Source: Dietzia timorensis
Lineage (GTDB): Bacteria > Actinomycetota > Actinomycetes > Mycobacteriales > Mycobacteriaceae
Length of the DNA stretch: 64,000 bases
Direction: 5' to 3'
Assembly: GCF_001659785.1 (NCBI RefSeq)
Contig: NZ_CP015961.1
Coordinates: 2,046,001-2,110,000 of the forward strand
The position numbers and the translations under genes were made by a program. Positions 15,654 to 24,562 of this stretch are shown one piece after another. A model generated the notes under the pieces. That model was not told where the DNA came from. It made no database searches and saw only the letters and a list, made by a program, of their open reading frames with translations. Every line of letters begins with the position of its first letter. Position 1 is the first letter of the stretch.

Positions 15654-16772
15654 CTACGCCGCGCGGGTGAACGAGCGGCTGAAGCCTTGCCCGCCGAGGA
15701 CCAGGCTTCGTGCCGGCGCTAGGCGCTCGGCCTCATAGGCCTCCAGCGCTGCAGGCCCGCCCGCTGCGACTACGTCCCGGAGATGGCGCGCGAGGGCCTC
15801 GGCGTCGTCGAGCGAGGTCGCGAAGCCGCGTCCGGTCATCGGCGTCGGCACGTGGGCGGCGTCTCCGACGAGCACGATGCGCCCGTTCGCGAGCTTCTCC
15901 GGGACGTACTCGGCGATCGGTGTTCCGGCGAACTCCGACCGGCGCATCGAGTCGAGGATCGCGTCGCGCCAGGGCCGCGGCCACCTGCGTCCGGCCTCGC
16001 GCTCGAGCTCGCGAACCACGCCTGCGTCCAGATCAGCCGCTCTCAAGGAGTGATGGGCGGCGGTTCCACGGACCGCGCCGAGCCTGCGGAACAGCGCGTT
16101 GCGGGTGCCGTCGTACCACGCCCAGCCCAGGCGGCGCTCCCCCGGCTCGGTGGAGCCGTCGGGACTGGCCAGCGGGTAGCCGAGCAGGACGTGGTCGCCG
16201 CTGTCGAGGATGTCGAACCGGCCGGGCCACCGGCCGCCGTAGTCCAGGTCGCGCTCGGAGGCGACGCCGAGCCACAGCCCGTAGCCGGCGAACAGAGCGT
16301 CCGGCTTGTCGGGCGCGACGGCACTTCGCACGAGGCTGCGGTGGCCGTCCGCGCCGACGAGGACGCCGGCTTCGAAGCGGCGTCCGTCATCGGTGCTGGC
16401 CCATGCTCGGTCACCGTCCTGGCCGATCCCGGTGGCTCGGGCACCGTGCAGCAGGTTGATTCTCGGCTCGCTCTCCGCGGCGCGGCAGAGCCCCTCGTAC
16501 AGGCCTGCCCAGGTGGAGGGGACGTCGGCGCGCGCGTCGCCGTCACGAGGCCCGGCCATGCGGGCGGCGGCGCGGGCGTGGTCGGGTCCGAGGATCCTGC
16601 GCAGCGCGGACTCGCTGACCGACAGCGCCGCGCCGGAAGGGCGGTGCCGCTGCGCTCGTTCGAGCAGGGTGACGTCGTGGCCCTGGCGGGCCAAGGCGAT
16701 GCCCGCCATGAGTCCTGCCAGGGATCCGCCGACGACGATCACGGCAACGGGTCGCTCCAGTGTGCTGGTCAA
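15654..16772 (-). CDS. FAD-dependent monooxygenase (PHBH-like)
   Basis: A 372-residue flavoprotein with the Rossmann motif VVGGSLAGLMAGIALARQG near the N-terminus and the second FAD motif GDAAHVPTPMTGRG near residue 310, typical of aromatic or heterocyclic single-component monooxygenases. The frame lacks an ATG; TTG 16772 with AGAGG 6 bp before it gives a normal N-terminus just ahead of the FAD motif. It lies 83 bp downstream of an aldo-keto reductase gene, separated by a strong hairpin, so it may be the attenuated last gene of that operon. The substrate cannot be told. Confidence 0.8.
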   Translation of the reverse strand: MTSTLERPVAVIVVGGSLAGLMAGIALARQGHDVTLLERAQRHRPSGAALSVSESALRRILGPDHARAAARMAGPRDGDARADVPSTWAGLYEGLCRAAESEPRINLLHGARATGIGQDGDRAWASTDDGRRFEAGVLVGADGHRSLVRSAVAPDKPDALFAGYGLWLGVASERDLDYGGRWPGRFDILDSGDHVLLGYPLASPDGSTEPGERRLGWAWYDGTRNALFRRLGAVRGTAAHHSLRAADLDAGVVRELEREAGRRWPRPWRDAILDSMRRSEFAGTPIAEYVPEKLANGRIVLVGDAAHVPTPMTGRGFATSLDDAEALARHLRDVVAAGGPAALEAYEAERLAPARSLVLGGQGFSRSFTRAA

Positions 16773-16801
16773 TGTGGTCCTCTCATCTCTCAAGAGGCAG
16801 A

Positions 16802-16835
16802 GGGGCCGCATGGATCCTGTGGTCCATGCGGCCCC
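16802..16835. terminator. Strong hairpin between aldo-keto reductase and monooxygenase genes
   Basis: A perfect 13-bp stem (GGGGCCGCATGGA and its complement) with an 8-base loop. The leftward tail (TCTGCCTCTTG) is only mildly T-rich, so it may terminate partly or stabilise the upstream message. Confidence 0.5.
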
Positions 16836-16855
16836 TGCGCCGGCGTTCATCGTGC

Positions 16856-17755
16856 TCAGGCCTCGGGGATCTCCGCGCCGTGCTCGGCGATGGTGAACAG
16901 CTCCGGGTCGGGGCCGCCGCGCACGCCGGTGTCGAGGGCGTCGATCGCGGCCAGCTCGTCCGCGGACAGCTCGAAGCCGAAGACGTCGAGGTTCTCCGCG
17001 ATCCGCTCCGGGTTGGTCGACTTCGGGATCGCCTGGCGGCCCTGCTCGAGGTGCCAGCGCAGCATGACCTGCGCCGGGGTCCTGCTGTGCCTGTCGGCGA
17101 TCTCCCGGATCGTCGGGTCGTCCAGGGTGCTGCGGCGGTCGTCGTCTCCCCATCCGGGGTAGAACGTGATGCCGCCGATCGGCGACCAGGCCTGCGTCAG
17201 GACGCCGTGCTTCGCGTTGGCTTCCTGGACGGCGCTCTGGCGGAAGTACGGGTGGACCTCGACCTGGTTGACGGCCGGGACGATCTCGGTCTCGGCCAGG
17301 AGCCGATCCAGGTGGTGGGGCATGAAGTTGCTGATGCCGATTGCGCGCACCCTCCCCTCGGCCAGCAGCGACTCCAGTGCCTTGTAGGCCTGGACGGTGA
17401 GATCGAAGCGGGACGGCATCGGCTGGTGCAGGATGAGCAGGTCGATGGACTCGACGCCGAGCTTCCCCGCGGACTTCTCGAACGCGTGGCGCGTGGCGTC
17501 GTAGCCGTAGTCGTTGAGCCAGATCTTGGTCTCGAGGAACACCTGGTCGCGGTCCAGGCCGGATCTGCGCAGGCCCTCGCCGACCTCGCGCTCGTTGAAG
17601 TACGCCGCGGCGGTGTCGATGTGGCGGTAGCCGCTGCGCAGGGCCGTCTCGACGGCGCTGGCGGTCTCCTCGGGTGAGGACTGGAAGACGCCGAAGCCAA
17701 GGGCGGGCATCTCGACGCCGTTGTTCAGCGTGAATCGTGGGGTCGTGCCTGTCAT
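16856..17755 (-). CDS. Aldo-keto reductase 1 (AKR5-like)
   Basis: A 299-residue AKR with the catalytic tetrad in context: Asp and Tyr in DTAAAYFNE, Lys in LETKIW, His in LILHQP. The NADPH-binding C-terminal motif IPKSTNPERIAENLDVF is present. It reduces aldehydes or ketones, or works on sugar-derived carbonyls, in the cytoplasm. AAGGAG precedes ATG 17755. It lies 26 bp downstream of a second AKR and reads in the same direction as the MFS pseudogene, forming one operon. Confidence 0.88.
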   Translation of the reverse strand: MTGTTPRFTLNNGVEMPALGFGVFQSSPEETASAVETALRSGYRHIDTAAAYFNEREVGEGLRRSGLDRDQVFLETKIWLNDYGYDATRHAFEKSAGKLGVESIDLLILHQPMPSRFDLTVQAYKALESLLAEGRVRAIGISNFMPHHLDRLLAETEIVPAVNQVEVHPYFRQSAVQEANAKHGVLTQAWSPIGGITFYPGWGDDDRRSTLDDPTIREIADRHSRTPAQVMLRWHLEQGRQAIPKSTNPERIAENLDVFGFELSADELAAIDALDTGVRGGPDPELFTIAEHGAEIPEA

Positions 17756-17781
17756 GGTGGTCGCTCCTTTCGGGAGGGAGT

Positions 17782-18636
17782 TCAGTCGAGGGTGAGGAGC
17801 AGGTCGAGCATGCGCGGGTCGCGGTGGTCGAAGTCCATGCTGGACTGCTGCCGGTCGATCGCGGCGATGCGGGACATCTCCTCCTCCGTGAGCGCGAAGT
17901 CGAAGACGGCCGCGTTCTGGGCCAGCCGCTCGGCGCGGGTGGACTTGGCGACCAGGGCGATGCCGCGCTGGACGTGCCAGCGCAGGATCACCTGGGGCAC
18001 GCTCAGGCCATGCGCCGCGGCGATCTCTGCCAGCCCCGGGTGGCCCAGGATCTCGGGGTCGCCCTGGCCCAGCGGGCCCCAGGCCTGCAGAACCGTGCCG
18101 TGCTTCGCGAGCAGTTCCTCGGTGGCGATCTGCTGGTTGAACGGATAGGTCTCGCGCTGGTTCACGGCCGGGACGACGCGGTTGTGCTGCACGAGGTCGG
18201 CGTAGCGGTCGTCGAAGAAGTTCGAGACGCCGATCGCGCGGATCAGGCCCTCGTCGAGCAGCTCCTCCATCGCGCGCCAGGAGCCGTAGTAGTCGCCGAA
18301 CGGCTGGTGGATCAGCCACAGGTCCAGGTAGTCGAGGCCGAGGTGGTCCAGCGAGACCTGGAAGGCCTCCTTGGTCCGCTCGTAGCCGTGGTCCTTGAAC
18401 CAGAGCTTCGTGGTGACGAACAGTTCCTCGCGCGGCACGTCGGCCCGGGCGAGGGCCTGGCCGAGGGCCTTCTCGTTGTAGTAGCGCGAGGCGGAGTCGA
18501 AAAGCCGGTAGCCGGCCTCGATGGCCTTCGGAACGGTCTCGAGGACCTCCTGGTCGCTCATCTGGAAGACGCCGAGGCCGAGCTGCGGCATCTGGACGCC
18601 GTTGTTGAGCTCGATGGTCGGGATGTTCGTGGTCAT
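17782..18636 (-). CDS. Aldo-keto reductase 2 (AKR5-like)
   Basis: A 284-residue paralogue of the neighbouring AKR. Tetrad contexts: DSASRYYNE, TTKLWF and LIHQP; the cofactor motif is VAKSTRAERLAQNAAVF. The two share about 40% of residues by eye and differ in active-site loops, so they probably have different substrates. The start ATG 18636 lies 15 bp after the MFS stop at 18652. Confidence 0.88.
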   Translation of the reverse strand: MTTNIPTIELNNGVQMPQLGLGVFQMSDQEVLETVPKAIEAGYRLFDSASRYYNEKALGQALARADVPREELFVTTKLWFKDHGYERTKEAFQVSLDHLGLDYLDLWLIHQPFGDYYGSWRAMEELLDEGLIRAIGVSNFFDDRYADLVQHNRVVPAVNQRETYPFNQQIATEELLAKHGTVLQAWGPLGQGDPEILGHPGLAEIAAAHGLSVPQVILRWHVQRGIALVAKSTRAERLAQNAAVFDFALTEEEMSRIAAIDRQQSSMDFDHRDPRMLDLLLTLD

Positions 18637-18651
18637 GGGTGCTTCTCCTGT

Positions 18652-19887
18652 TCAGACGGTTGCGGTCTCGGGAGTGGTGGAGCCAGAGGCGGTCTCCGCC
18701 GCTCGATCGGCCTCGGCGGCGGTGAGGATCGGCTTGATGCCGATGAGCAGGGCGAGGGTGGCCACGGCGATGAGCGCGCCCACCAGGGGCGTGGCCAGCA
18801 CCCCGAACTGCCCGAGGACGATCCCGCCGAGGGCGGCACCGGCGGCCATCCCGGCCTGGGTGAGGACGACGCCGATGCCCATCGACATCTCCGGGGAGCG
18901 GTGGCCGACCAGCAGCAGCGTCTGCTGCCATGCCAGGATCAGACCCGAGAACCCGATCCCCCAGACGAACAGCAGCGCCAGCACCACCGGGATCGCGGTG
19001 ATCCCGATCGACATCAGCACCAGGCACGCGGCCATCAGCAGCGGCATCGAGACCAGTGCGGCGATCCGGGAGCGGGCGGCGACCCGCCCGCCGAGCCACA
19101 CGCCGAGCACGCCGCCGGTGCCGAAGACGAGTAGCGACAGGCTGGTCACCAAGGCCGGTGCGCCGAGCGCTGCCAGGTAGGGGTCGATGTAGGAGATGAC
19201 GGCCATGTAGCCGACCATCATCAGCATCCATCCCGCGCCGATCCTGAGCACGCCGGGCTGGCGCAGCGCCTGCAGCAGCGGCATCCGCTCGGTCTACTCG
19301 GCCCGCATCGGCGGGATCTTGATCGCCAGCAGGGCAGCGCACAGCAGGGCCATCAGCGCTGCGCCGGCGAAGGTAGCCCGCCAGCCGAGCGTGGTGCCGA
19401 CCAGGGAGGCCAGGGGCGCGCCGAGGGCGATGCCGACGGTGTTCGCGCCGATCACGATGCTCAGGGCCCGGCGCTCGTGCTTCAGGCCCGCGACGCCGAT
19501 CGCCACCGCCGGGGCCAGCGACATGAGCAGCCCGTGCGCGCCGCCGGAGACGAACCGGCCGACCAGGGCCGGCATCAGGTCCGAGGCGAAGAACACCACG
19601 GCGTTGCCGGCGACGAACACCAGCAGGGTTCCGGTCAGGGCGAAGCGGCGCGAGAACCGCACCGCCAGCGCGGTCAGCGGCAGCGCGAGGACCGCGTTGC
19701 CCAGCGAGTACAGGGCCGTCAGCGACCCGGCCATCGCGATGTTCGTGTTCAGGCCGGGGGCCATCTGGTTGAGCAGCCCGGCGGGGCTGAGCTCGACCGC
19801 GAGGGCGAGGAAGCCGGCGGAGGCGAGCACGAGGATCGCCACCCAGGGGAACCTCTCGGTCGCGGCACGATCTGTCTGTGAGGTCAC
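18652..19887 (-). pseudogene. MFS efflux transporter broken by an in-frame TAG
   Basis: Read leftward from GTG 19887, the first 197 codons encode six transmembrane segments of a DHA1-type major facilitator, ending PPMRAE at TAG 19294-19296. The same frame continues without shift (TER, then MPLLQALRQPG) for 210 more codons with the other six segments. A single substitution in the cytoplasmic loop between the halves is the likely lesion. An ATG at 19284 could restart the second half, but a weakly supported restart would give two half-transporters. It would have been the first gene of the MFS-AKR-AKR-monooxygenase operon. Confidence 0.8.
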
Positions 19888-19954
19888 GTGAGCCTTTCGG
19901 TGCGTCGTAGGAAGGCAGGGCGATCATCCGCCCCGGGCCGACGCCCGCACTGAT

Positions 19955-20009
19955 GCGGATACGTCATGTCCGCTTTAACGGTACCACGTAAACGGATACT
20001 CCGCGTCCG
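19955..20009 (-). promoter_or_regulatory. Paired candidate TetR operators before the MFS/AKR operon
   Basis: Two dyads: GCGGATACGTCATGTCCGC (19955-19973) and CGGATACTCCGCGTCCG (19993-20009), spaced 38 bp start to start. The same CGGATAC/TCCG pattern recurs upstream of the glycosidase operon and tetR. They lie 70-120 bp before the MFS start. Confidence 0.55.
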
Positions 20010-20056
20010 GTACTGTCGTTCTGACGGCTTCTGCCGCTCGTCCCCGCGATCCGAGC

Positions 20057-22297
20057 TCATGAGCTCGCCTCGCCGACGATGCGCAGAGCCTCGTTGTAGG
20101 GCAGCGGGAATCCGTCCACCCGGCCGATCGGGAACATGCCCAGCACGCGCAGCGCATGCTCGTCCGTGGCCTGGCCGTTGCGTTCGAGCGCCTCGAGCAG
20201 CAGCGGCCCCGCGACGGGGTGCGCAAGCACTTCGTCGACACCGGACTCCATCGACAGGGAGCGTGCGACCTCGTCGCCCCGGAGCGCGACCGACGTGACG
20301 GCGCGGATGTCGCGGCTGGACGCCCCGACCTCGATCCGGTACTCGCCGCCCTCCAGGACCCAGTCGTCGACCCGGACGTCCCAGTAGGCGAGCTCGCCGC
20401 GACGCAGCAGGATCTCGGCCACCGCAGTCTGCCCGGGCTCGAGGTCCAGTAGCGCGAACCCCTTCAGCTCCCGGGGCGGGCGCTGAACCACCGACGCGTC
20501 AAGGGCCGTGTAGACCTGGACGACCTCGCGGCCCGCGACCGCGCCGGCGTTCGTCACGGGGACGCTCACGAGCACGTCGCCGTCGGACTGCACGGCGGCG
20601 GCGTCGCCGTAGACGAACCGCGTGTACGACAGGCCGTGGCCGAAGGGGAACGCAACCGCGCGGTGCTCGGCGTCGTAGCCCCGGTATCCGACGAGCAGCC
20701 CCTCGCCGTAGCGGACATGGTGCAGCTCGCCCGGGAAGCTCCCATATGAGGGCGCGTCTTCCAGCCGCAGCGGGATCGTCTCGGCGAGCCGCCCGGAGGG
20801 GTTGACCCCGCCGAAGAGGACGTCGGCCGTGGCCGGGCCGCCCGCTTGGCCGAGGAGCCAGCCTTCGACGATCGCAGGTATGTCATCGGCGAACGGCAGG
20901 AGCACGACTCCCCCGTTGGAGAGCACGACCACCGTGCGGGGGTTCGCGGCGCGCACGGCCTCCAGGAGGTCGAGCTGCGCGCCGGGCAGGTCGAGGTGGG
21001 TTCGGTCGAAGCCCTCGGACTCGTCCTCGAGCGGGACGCCGAGGAAGACGACCGCGACGTCGGCGTCGGCGGCAGCCGACGCGGCCTCCGCGCGAAGCCC
21101 CGGCTCGTCGCCTGACCCGTCGCATGCGAACCCCGGGGCGAAGATCACCTCGCCGGCAGCTTCTCGTCGGATCGCGTCGAGCGCCGCGTCGACGCGGGTC
21201 GGGTTCACCTGGGAGGAGCCTCCGCCCTGGAAGCGCGGCGTGCGGGCGAACTCGCCGATCACGGCGATGCGGGATCGCCGGTCCAGCGGGAGCAGGCCGC
21301 CCTCGTTCTTGAGGAGCACGATGCTGCGCGCCGCGGCCTCCCTCGCGAGCGCATGGTGCGCGTCCGCATCGACGGGTTCGGGCCGTGTCGGCCTCTCGGA
21401 CGCCTTCTTCACGAGGTCGAGCACCCGGCCAGCGACAGCGTCCAGAGCGGCCTCGTCGAGCACCCCGTCTCGCACGGCGTCGACGACCTGGGCGTCGGTG
21501 CGCCCGCCACAGGCCGGCATCTCCAGGTCCATTCCCGCGGCGACGCCCGCGACGCGGTCGCTGACCGCGCCCCAGTCGGAGACGACGAGACCTTCGAAGC
21601 CCCACTCGTCGCGCAGCACGTCGGTGAGCAGCCACCGGTTGTGGGAGCAGAATGTCCCGTTGATCGCGTTGTAGGCGGCCATCACGGTCCACGGCTGGGC
21701 GTCCTTCACGACCCGTTCGAAGGCCCGCAGGTAGATCTCCCGCAGCGGACGGGGGTCGACGTCGCTGGAGACGCGCAGCCGGTCGGTCTCCTGGTTGTTC
21801 GCCGCGAAGTGCTTCAGCGACGCCCCCACGCCTTGGGACTGCAGGCCCTTCACGAGCGCGGTGCCGAGAACGCCGGAGACGATCGGGTCCTCCGAGAGGT
21901 ACTCGAAGTTCCGGCCGCACAGCGGGGAGCGCTTGATGTTGATCCCCGGCCCGAGCAGGACGTCTACGCCGAGCAGGGACGCCTCCCGGCCGAGGGCTCG
22001 TCCAACGCGCTCGGCGAGCTCTGCGTCCCAGGAGGAGCCGAGGGCGACCGCGGGCGGGAAGCAGGTCGCGGGCAGGCTGCCCGACAGGCCCAAGTGGTCC
22101 CCTTCGCCCCGGGGCATGCGCACGCCGTGGGGTCCGTCGACCATGGTGATCGTCGGGAGCGCTGCGCGGTCGATCGCCTTGGTGGCCCAGAAGCTGCCGC
22201 CGCTGGTCAGGGACGCCTTCTCCTCAAGCGTCAGGTGGTGCACGTCCAATTCTCGCTCCTTCTGTCCGTTCTGCGCAGACGACAAGGGGCCGCTCAT
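20057..22297 (-). CDS. Glycoside hydrolase family 3 (beta-glucosidase-like)
   Basis: A 746-residue GH3 enzyme. The N-terminal barrel includes ITMVDGPHGVR, LLGPGINIKRSPLCGRNFEYLSED in part, SLKHFAANNQE, and the nucleophile aspartate in LVVSDWGAV near residue 245. The second alpha/beta domain and a C-terminal fibronectin-III-like domain follow (FGHGLSYTRF, then TNAGAVAGREVVQVY). There is no signal peptide, so it acts in the cytoplasm on imported oligosaccharides or glycosides. Its start overlaps the stop of the sugar-transporter gene by 4 bp (ATGA), so uptake and hydrolysis are translationally coupled. Confidence 0.92.
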   Translation of the reverse strand: MSGPLSSAQNGQKERELDVHHLTLEEKASLTSGGSFWATKAIDRAALPTITMVDGPHGVRMPRGEGDHLGLSGSLPATCFPPAVALGSSWDAELAERVGRALGREASLLGVDVLLGPGINIKRSPLCGRNFEYLSEDPIVSGVLGTALVKGLQSQGVGASLKHFAANNQETDRLRVSSDVDPRPLREIYLRAFERVVKDAQPWTVMAAYNAINGTFCSHNRWLLTDVLRDEWGFEGLVVSDWGAVSDRVAGVAAGMDLEMPACGGRTDAQVVDAVRDGVLDEAALDAVAGRVLDLVKKASERPTRPEPVDADAHHALAREAAARSIVLLKNEGGLLPLDRRSRIAVIGEFARTPRFQGGGSSQVNPTRVDAALDAIRREAAGEVIFAPGFACDGSGDEPGLRAEAASAAADADVAVVFLGVPLEDESEGFDRTHLDLPGAQLDLLEAVRAANPRTVVVLSNGGVVLLPFADDIPAIVEGWLLGQAGGPATADVLFGGVNPSGRLAETIPLRLEDAPSYGSFPGELHHVRYGEGLLVGYRGYDAEHRAVAFPFGHGLSYTRFVYGDAAAVQSDGDVLVSVPVTNAGAVAGREVVQVYTALDASVVQRPPRELKGFALLDLEPGQTAVAEILLRRGELAYWDVRVDDWVLEGGEYRIEVGASSRDIRAVTSVALRGDEVARSLSMESGVDEVLAHPVAGPLLLEALERNGQATDEHALRVLGMFPIGRVDGFPLPYNEALRIVGEASS

Positions 22298-23589
22298 CGC
22301 ACGCCCCGAATCCTGGCGACCATCACGAGCCCGACCAGGGCGGCGATGATCGAGACGGGGAACGCGAGCAGGTACGCCCCGGTGGCGGTCACGATCGCGG
22401 AGGTGATGATCGGGCCCACGGTCTGGCCCGCCGTGGTGGACATGTTGAGGATCGCCAGATCCTTGCCGGCCTTCTCCTTGTCCGGCAGCACGTCCACGAG
22501 CAGCGCCTGGTCGACGGACATGTACACCCCGTACCCGAACCCGGCGATGCCGGCCAGGAGGAACAGGCCCGTCGTGCTGGGCATCAGCCAGGGCATCGCG
22601 ATCCCGACGCAGAACAGCAGACTGGAGAGGATCACCGGGAGCTTGCGGCGGCCAATGAGATCGGAGATCGGTCCTGCGACGGCCGAGCCGATCAGCGACA
22701 CGACGAGGGTGATCAGCGCCATCGTCGAGATCGTGACCGCGGATTCAGCCACGGTCTGGCCGACGTAGTCCTGGATGATGTAAAGCTGGTAGGCCATGAT
22801 CATCTGGTAGCTGATGAGCATGAAGAAGCGCGACCCGAAGGCCCAGTAGAAGTCCGGGGCCCTGCGCGGCGGTGCCATCGATACCAGGACGTCCTTCAGG
22901 CCCCGGCTCGCCGGAGGCAGGTCCGCAGAGGAGGGCTCGCGGGGCCACAGAGCCACCGCCGCGATGCCGCTGATCAGCACGACCCCGCCTCCGACGAGGA
23001 ACCCCGACGCCAGGTTGGTGATGAACGCAGCGCCCAGCAGGGTTCCCGCCGAGACACCCACGGCCACGCCGGTGCCGTAGAACGTGGAGACCGTACCGCG
23101 TCGCTCCTGCGGCACGCGGTCCGAGAGGACCGCAACGGCCGACGCCAGGAGCATGTTCAGCGCAGCCTGGAAGACGCAGAACGCCGCGATGATCGCAGCC
23201 GGTCCGCTCATCCAGCCCACTGAGGCGAGCACCAGGCCCACGATGGCCGCGCCCGCGAGGATCCAGGGAGTCCTGCGCCCCAGACGGCTCCGCGTACGGT
23301 CCGACAGGTTGCCGAACACGATGTTGGCCACCAGCGCCGATGCGGTCCCGAAGGCGTTGACCGCACCCAGAACCCCGGCCGGGTTCTCCACTCCCATGTC
23401 CGTGAGCCGCTGAGGGAGCACCACAGCGGCCACGATCATCATTCCGCTGATCCACAGGAAGCCGAAGACGCCGAACCCGATCCCGTAGCGGACCACGCCT
23501 GAACGCGAGACCGGGACGGCCTGGATGATCGACGTCGCGCTACCCTCGACGGGTTCTCGCTCGACCGGCGGCTTTGTTGCTTCAGACAT
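22294..23589 (-). CDS. MFS sugar/glycoside transporter
   Basis: A 431-residue major facilitator with 12 predicted membrane segments and the intracellular loop motif GNLSDRTRSRLGRRTPW, typical of glycoside-pentoside-hexuronide-like and plant-oligosaccharide symporters. Coupled to the GH3 gene, it probably imports a beta-glucoside for intracellular hydrolysis. Its promoter region (23590-23744) is shared with the divergent tetR and carries two candidate operators. Confidence 0.85.
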   Translation of the reverse strand: MSEATKPPVEREPVEGSATSIIQAVPVSRSGVVRYGIGFGVFGFLWISGMMIVAAVVLPQRLTDMGVENPAGVLGAVNAFGTASALVANIVFGNLSDRTRSRLGRRTPWILAGAAIVGLVLASVGWMSGPAAIIAAFCVFQAALNMLLASAVAVLSDRVPQERRGTVSTFYGTGVAVGVSAGTLLGAAFITNLASGFLVGGGVVLISGIAAVALWPREPSSADLPPASRGLKDVLVSMAPPRRAPDFYWAFGSRFFMLISYQMIMAYQLYIIQDYVGQTVAESAVTISTMALITLVVSLIGSAVAGPISDLIGRRKLPVILSSLLFCVGIAMPWLMPSTTGLFLLAGIAGFGYGVYMSVDQALLVDVLPDKEKAGKDLAILNMSTTAGQTVGPIITSAIVTATGAYLLAFPVSIIAALVGLVMVARIRGVR

Positions 23590-23666
23590 GGCGTCTTTGC
23601 CCTTTCAGTTGGCCACCCATGCCCGATCTGCGCACCCTGCGCCGAAGTGGATGGACCCCGAGATAA

Positions 23667-23728
23667 GCGGATGCGACACATCCGCCTCTTGGAAGGTAGC
23701 ACCGAAAGCGGATACGTCGCAACCGTTT
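23667..23728. promoter_or_regulatory. Two candidate TetR operators in the MFS-tetR divergent promoter
   Basis: A perfect 7-bp-arm dyad GCGGATGCGACACATCCGC (23667-23685) and a weaker dyad at 23706-23728 beginning AAGCGGATACG. Both resemble the sites at 19955-20009. The second lies 17 bp before tetR, suggesting autoregulation. Confidence 0.55.
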
Positions 23729-23744
23729 CTGGTATCATGAAGCC

Positions 23745-24416
23745 ATGGCCGAGACGAAGCTGCGCAAGGATGCCGCCCGCAACAGGGACCTGCTCATGAA
23801 GGCGGGGCGCGAGCTGTTCGCCCAGCGCGGCCTCGAGGCGACGCTCAACGACGTCGCCCACCACGCAGGCGTCGGCGTGGGCACCGCCTACCGGCGCTTC
23901 GCCGACAAGGACGAGCTCATCGACGCCATCCACGCCCAGCAGGTCGACGAGCTCGAGGCGATCCTGAACGAGGTGCTCGCCTGCCCCGACCCCTGGGAAG
24001 GACTGGTGCTGTACCTGGAGCGGGCGCTGCAGATCCAGGCGCAGGACCTCGGCATGGCGCAGATCCTCTCGGGACAGCACGCTCGACCGGAGAAGTACGA
24101 CTGGAGCCGCGACCGCCTCGCTCCCCTGGTCGAGAAGATCGCCGAGCGCGCACGGTTGGCCGGCGTCGTCCGCGACGACCTGACCGGCGTCGACTTGATC
24201 CTGCTGCAGGTCTCCCTCACCGCTCTGGCCAAGGTCGCCCATGGCCGCGCCGAATCGGTGGGCCGCGAAGACCTCGCCGAGCTCTACCGTCGCTACCTCT
24301 GGGTCTTCCTCGACGGCCTGCGCCCCGGACGCGACGCCCCGTCAGAGCTCCCGATACCGTCACTGACCACCCAGCAGGCCCACATCATGCTCGGGGCAGC
24401 GCGCCCCAGCGCCTGA
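23745..24416 (+). CDS. TetR-family transcriptional repressor
   Basis: A 223-residue TetR protein. The DNA-binding helices are at residues 10-55 (LFAQRGLEATLNDVA, then VGVGTAYRRFADKDEL); the C-terminal ligand domain is of the common type with no assignable ligand. It is divergent from the sugar-transporter operon. The same operator pattern before the MFS/AKR operon 4 kb away implies that it controls both operons of block 4. It is the last cargo gene before the native fpg. Confidence 0.85.
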   Translation: MAETKLRKDAARNRDLLMKAGRELFAQRGLEATLNDVAHHAGVGVGTAYRRFADKDELIDAIHAQQVDELEAILNEVLACPDPWEGLVLYLERALQIQAQDLGMAQILSGQHARPEKYDWSRDRLAPLVEKIAERARLAGVVRDDLTGVDLILLQVSLTALAKVAHGRAESVGREDLAELYRRYLWVFLDGLRPGRDAPSELPIPSLTTQQAHIMLGAARPSA

Positions 24417-24562
24417 GAGACACTTCGGGCGCACGTCGACCCCGTTCGACTTCCAGTGAGTCCGCAACCCTGCATTCGACGTGACGGCGAGCGATATACG
24501 TTGACCTAGTGCAGGTCGAAGCAGCGCCGCGATCGAGGTCGGCGTGCGAGCGACCGCTCAGA

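Noticed and set aside
15654-17153. Longer N-terminal extension of the FAD monooxygenase frame to 17153
   Set aside because: The extra residues lie antisense to the aldo-keto reductase region and carry no similarity; the FAD motif demands a start near 16772.
18652-19887. Programmed readthrough or a non-standard amino acid at the TAG in the MFS gene
   Set aside because: No recoding signal is evident, TAG is not a selenocysteine codon, and pyrrolysine is not expected here; a nonsense mutation is simpler.
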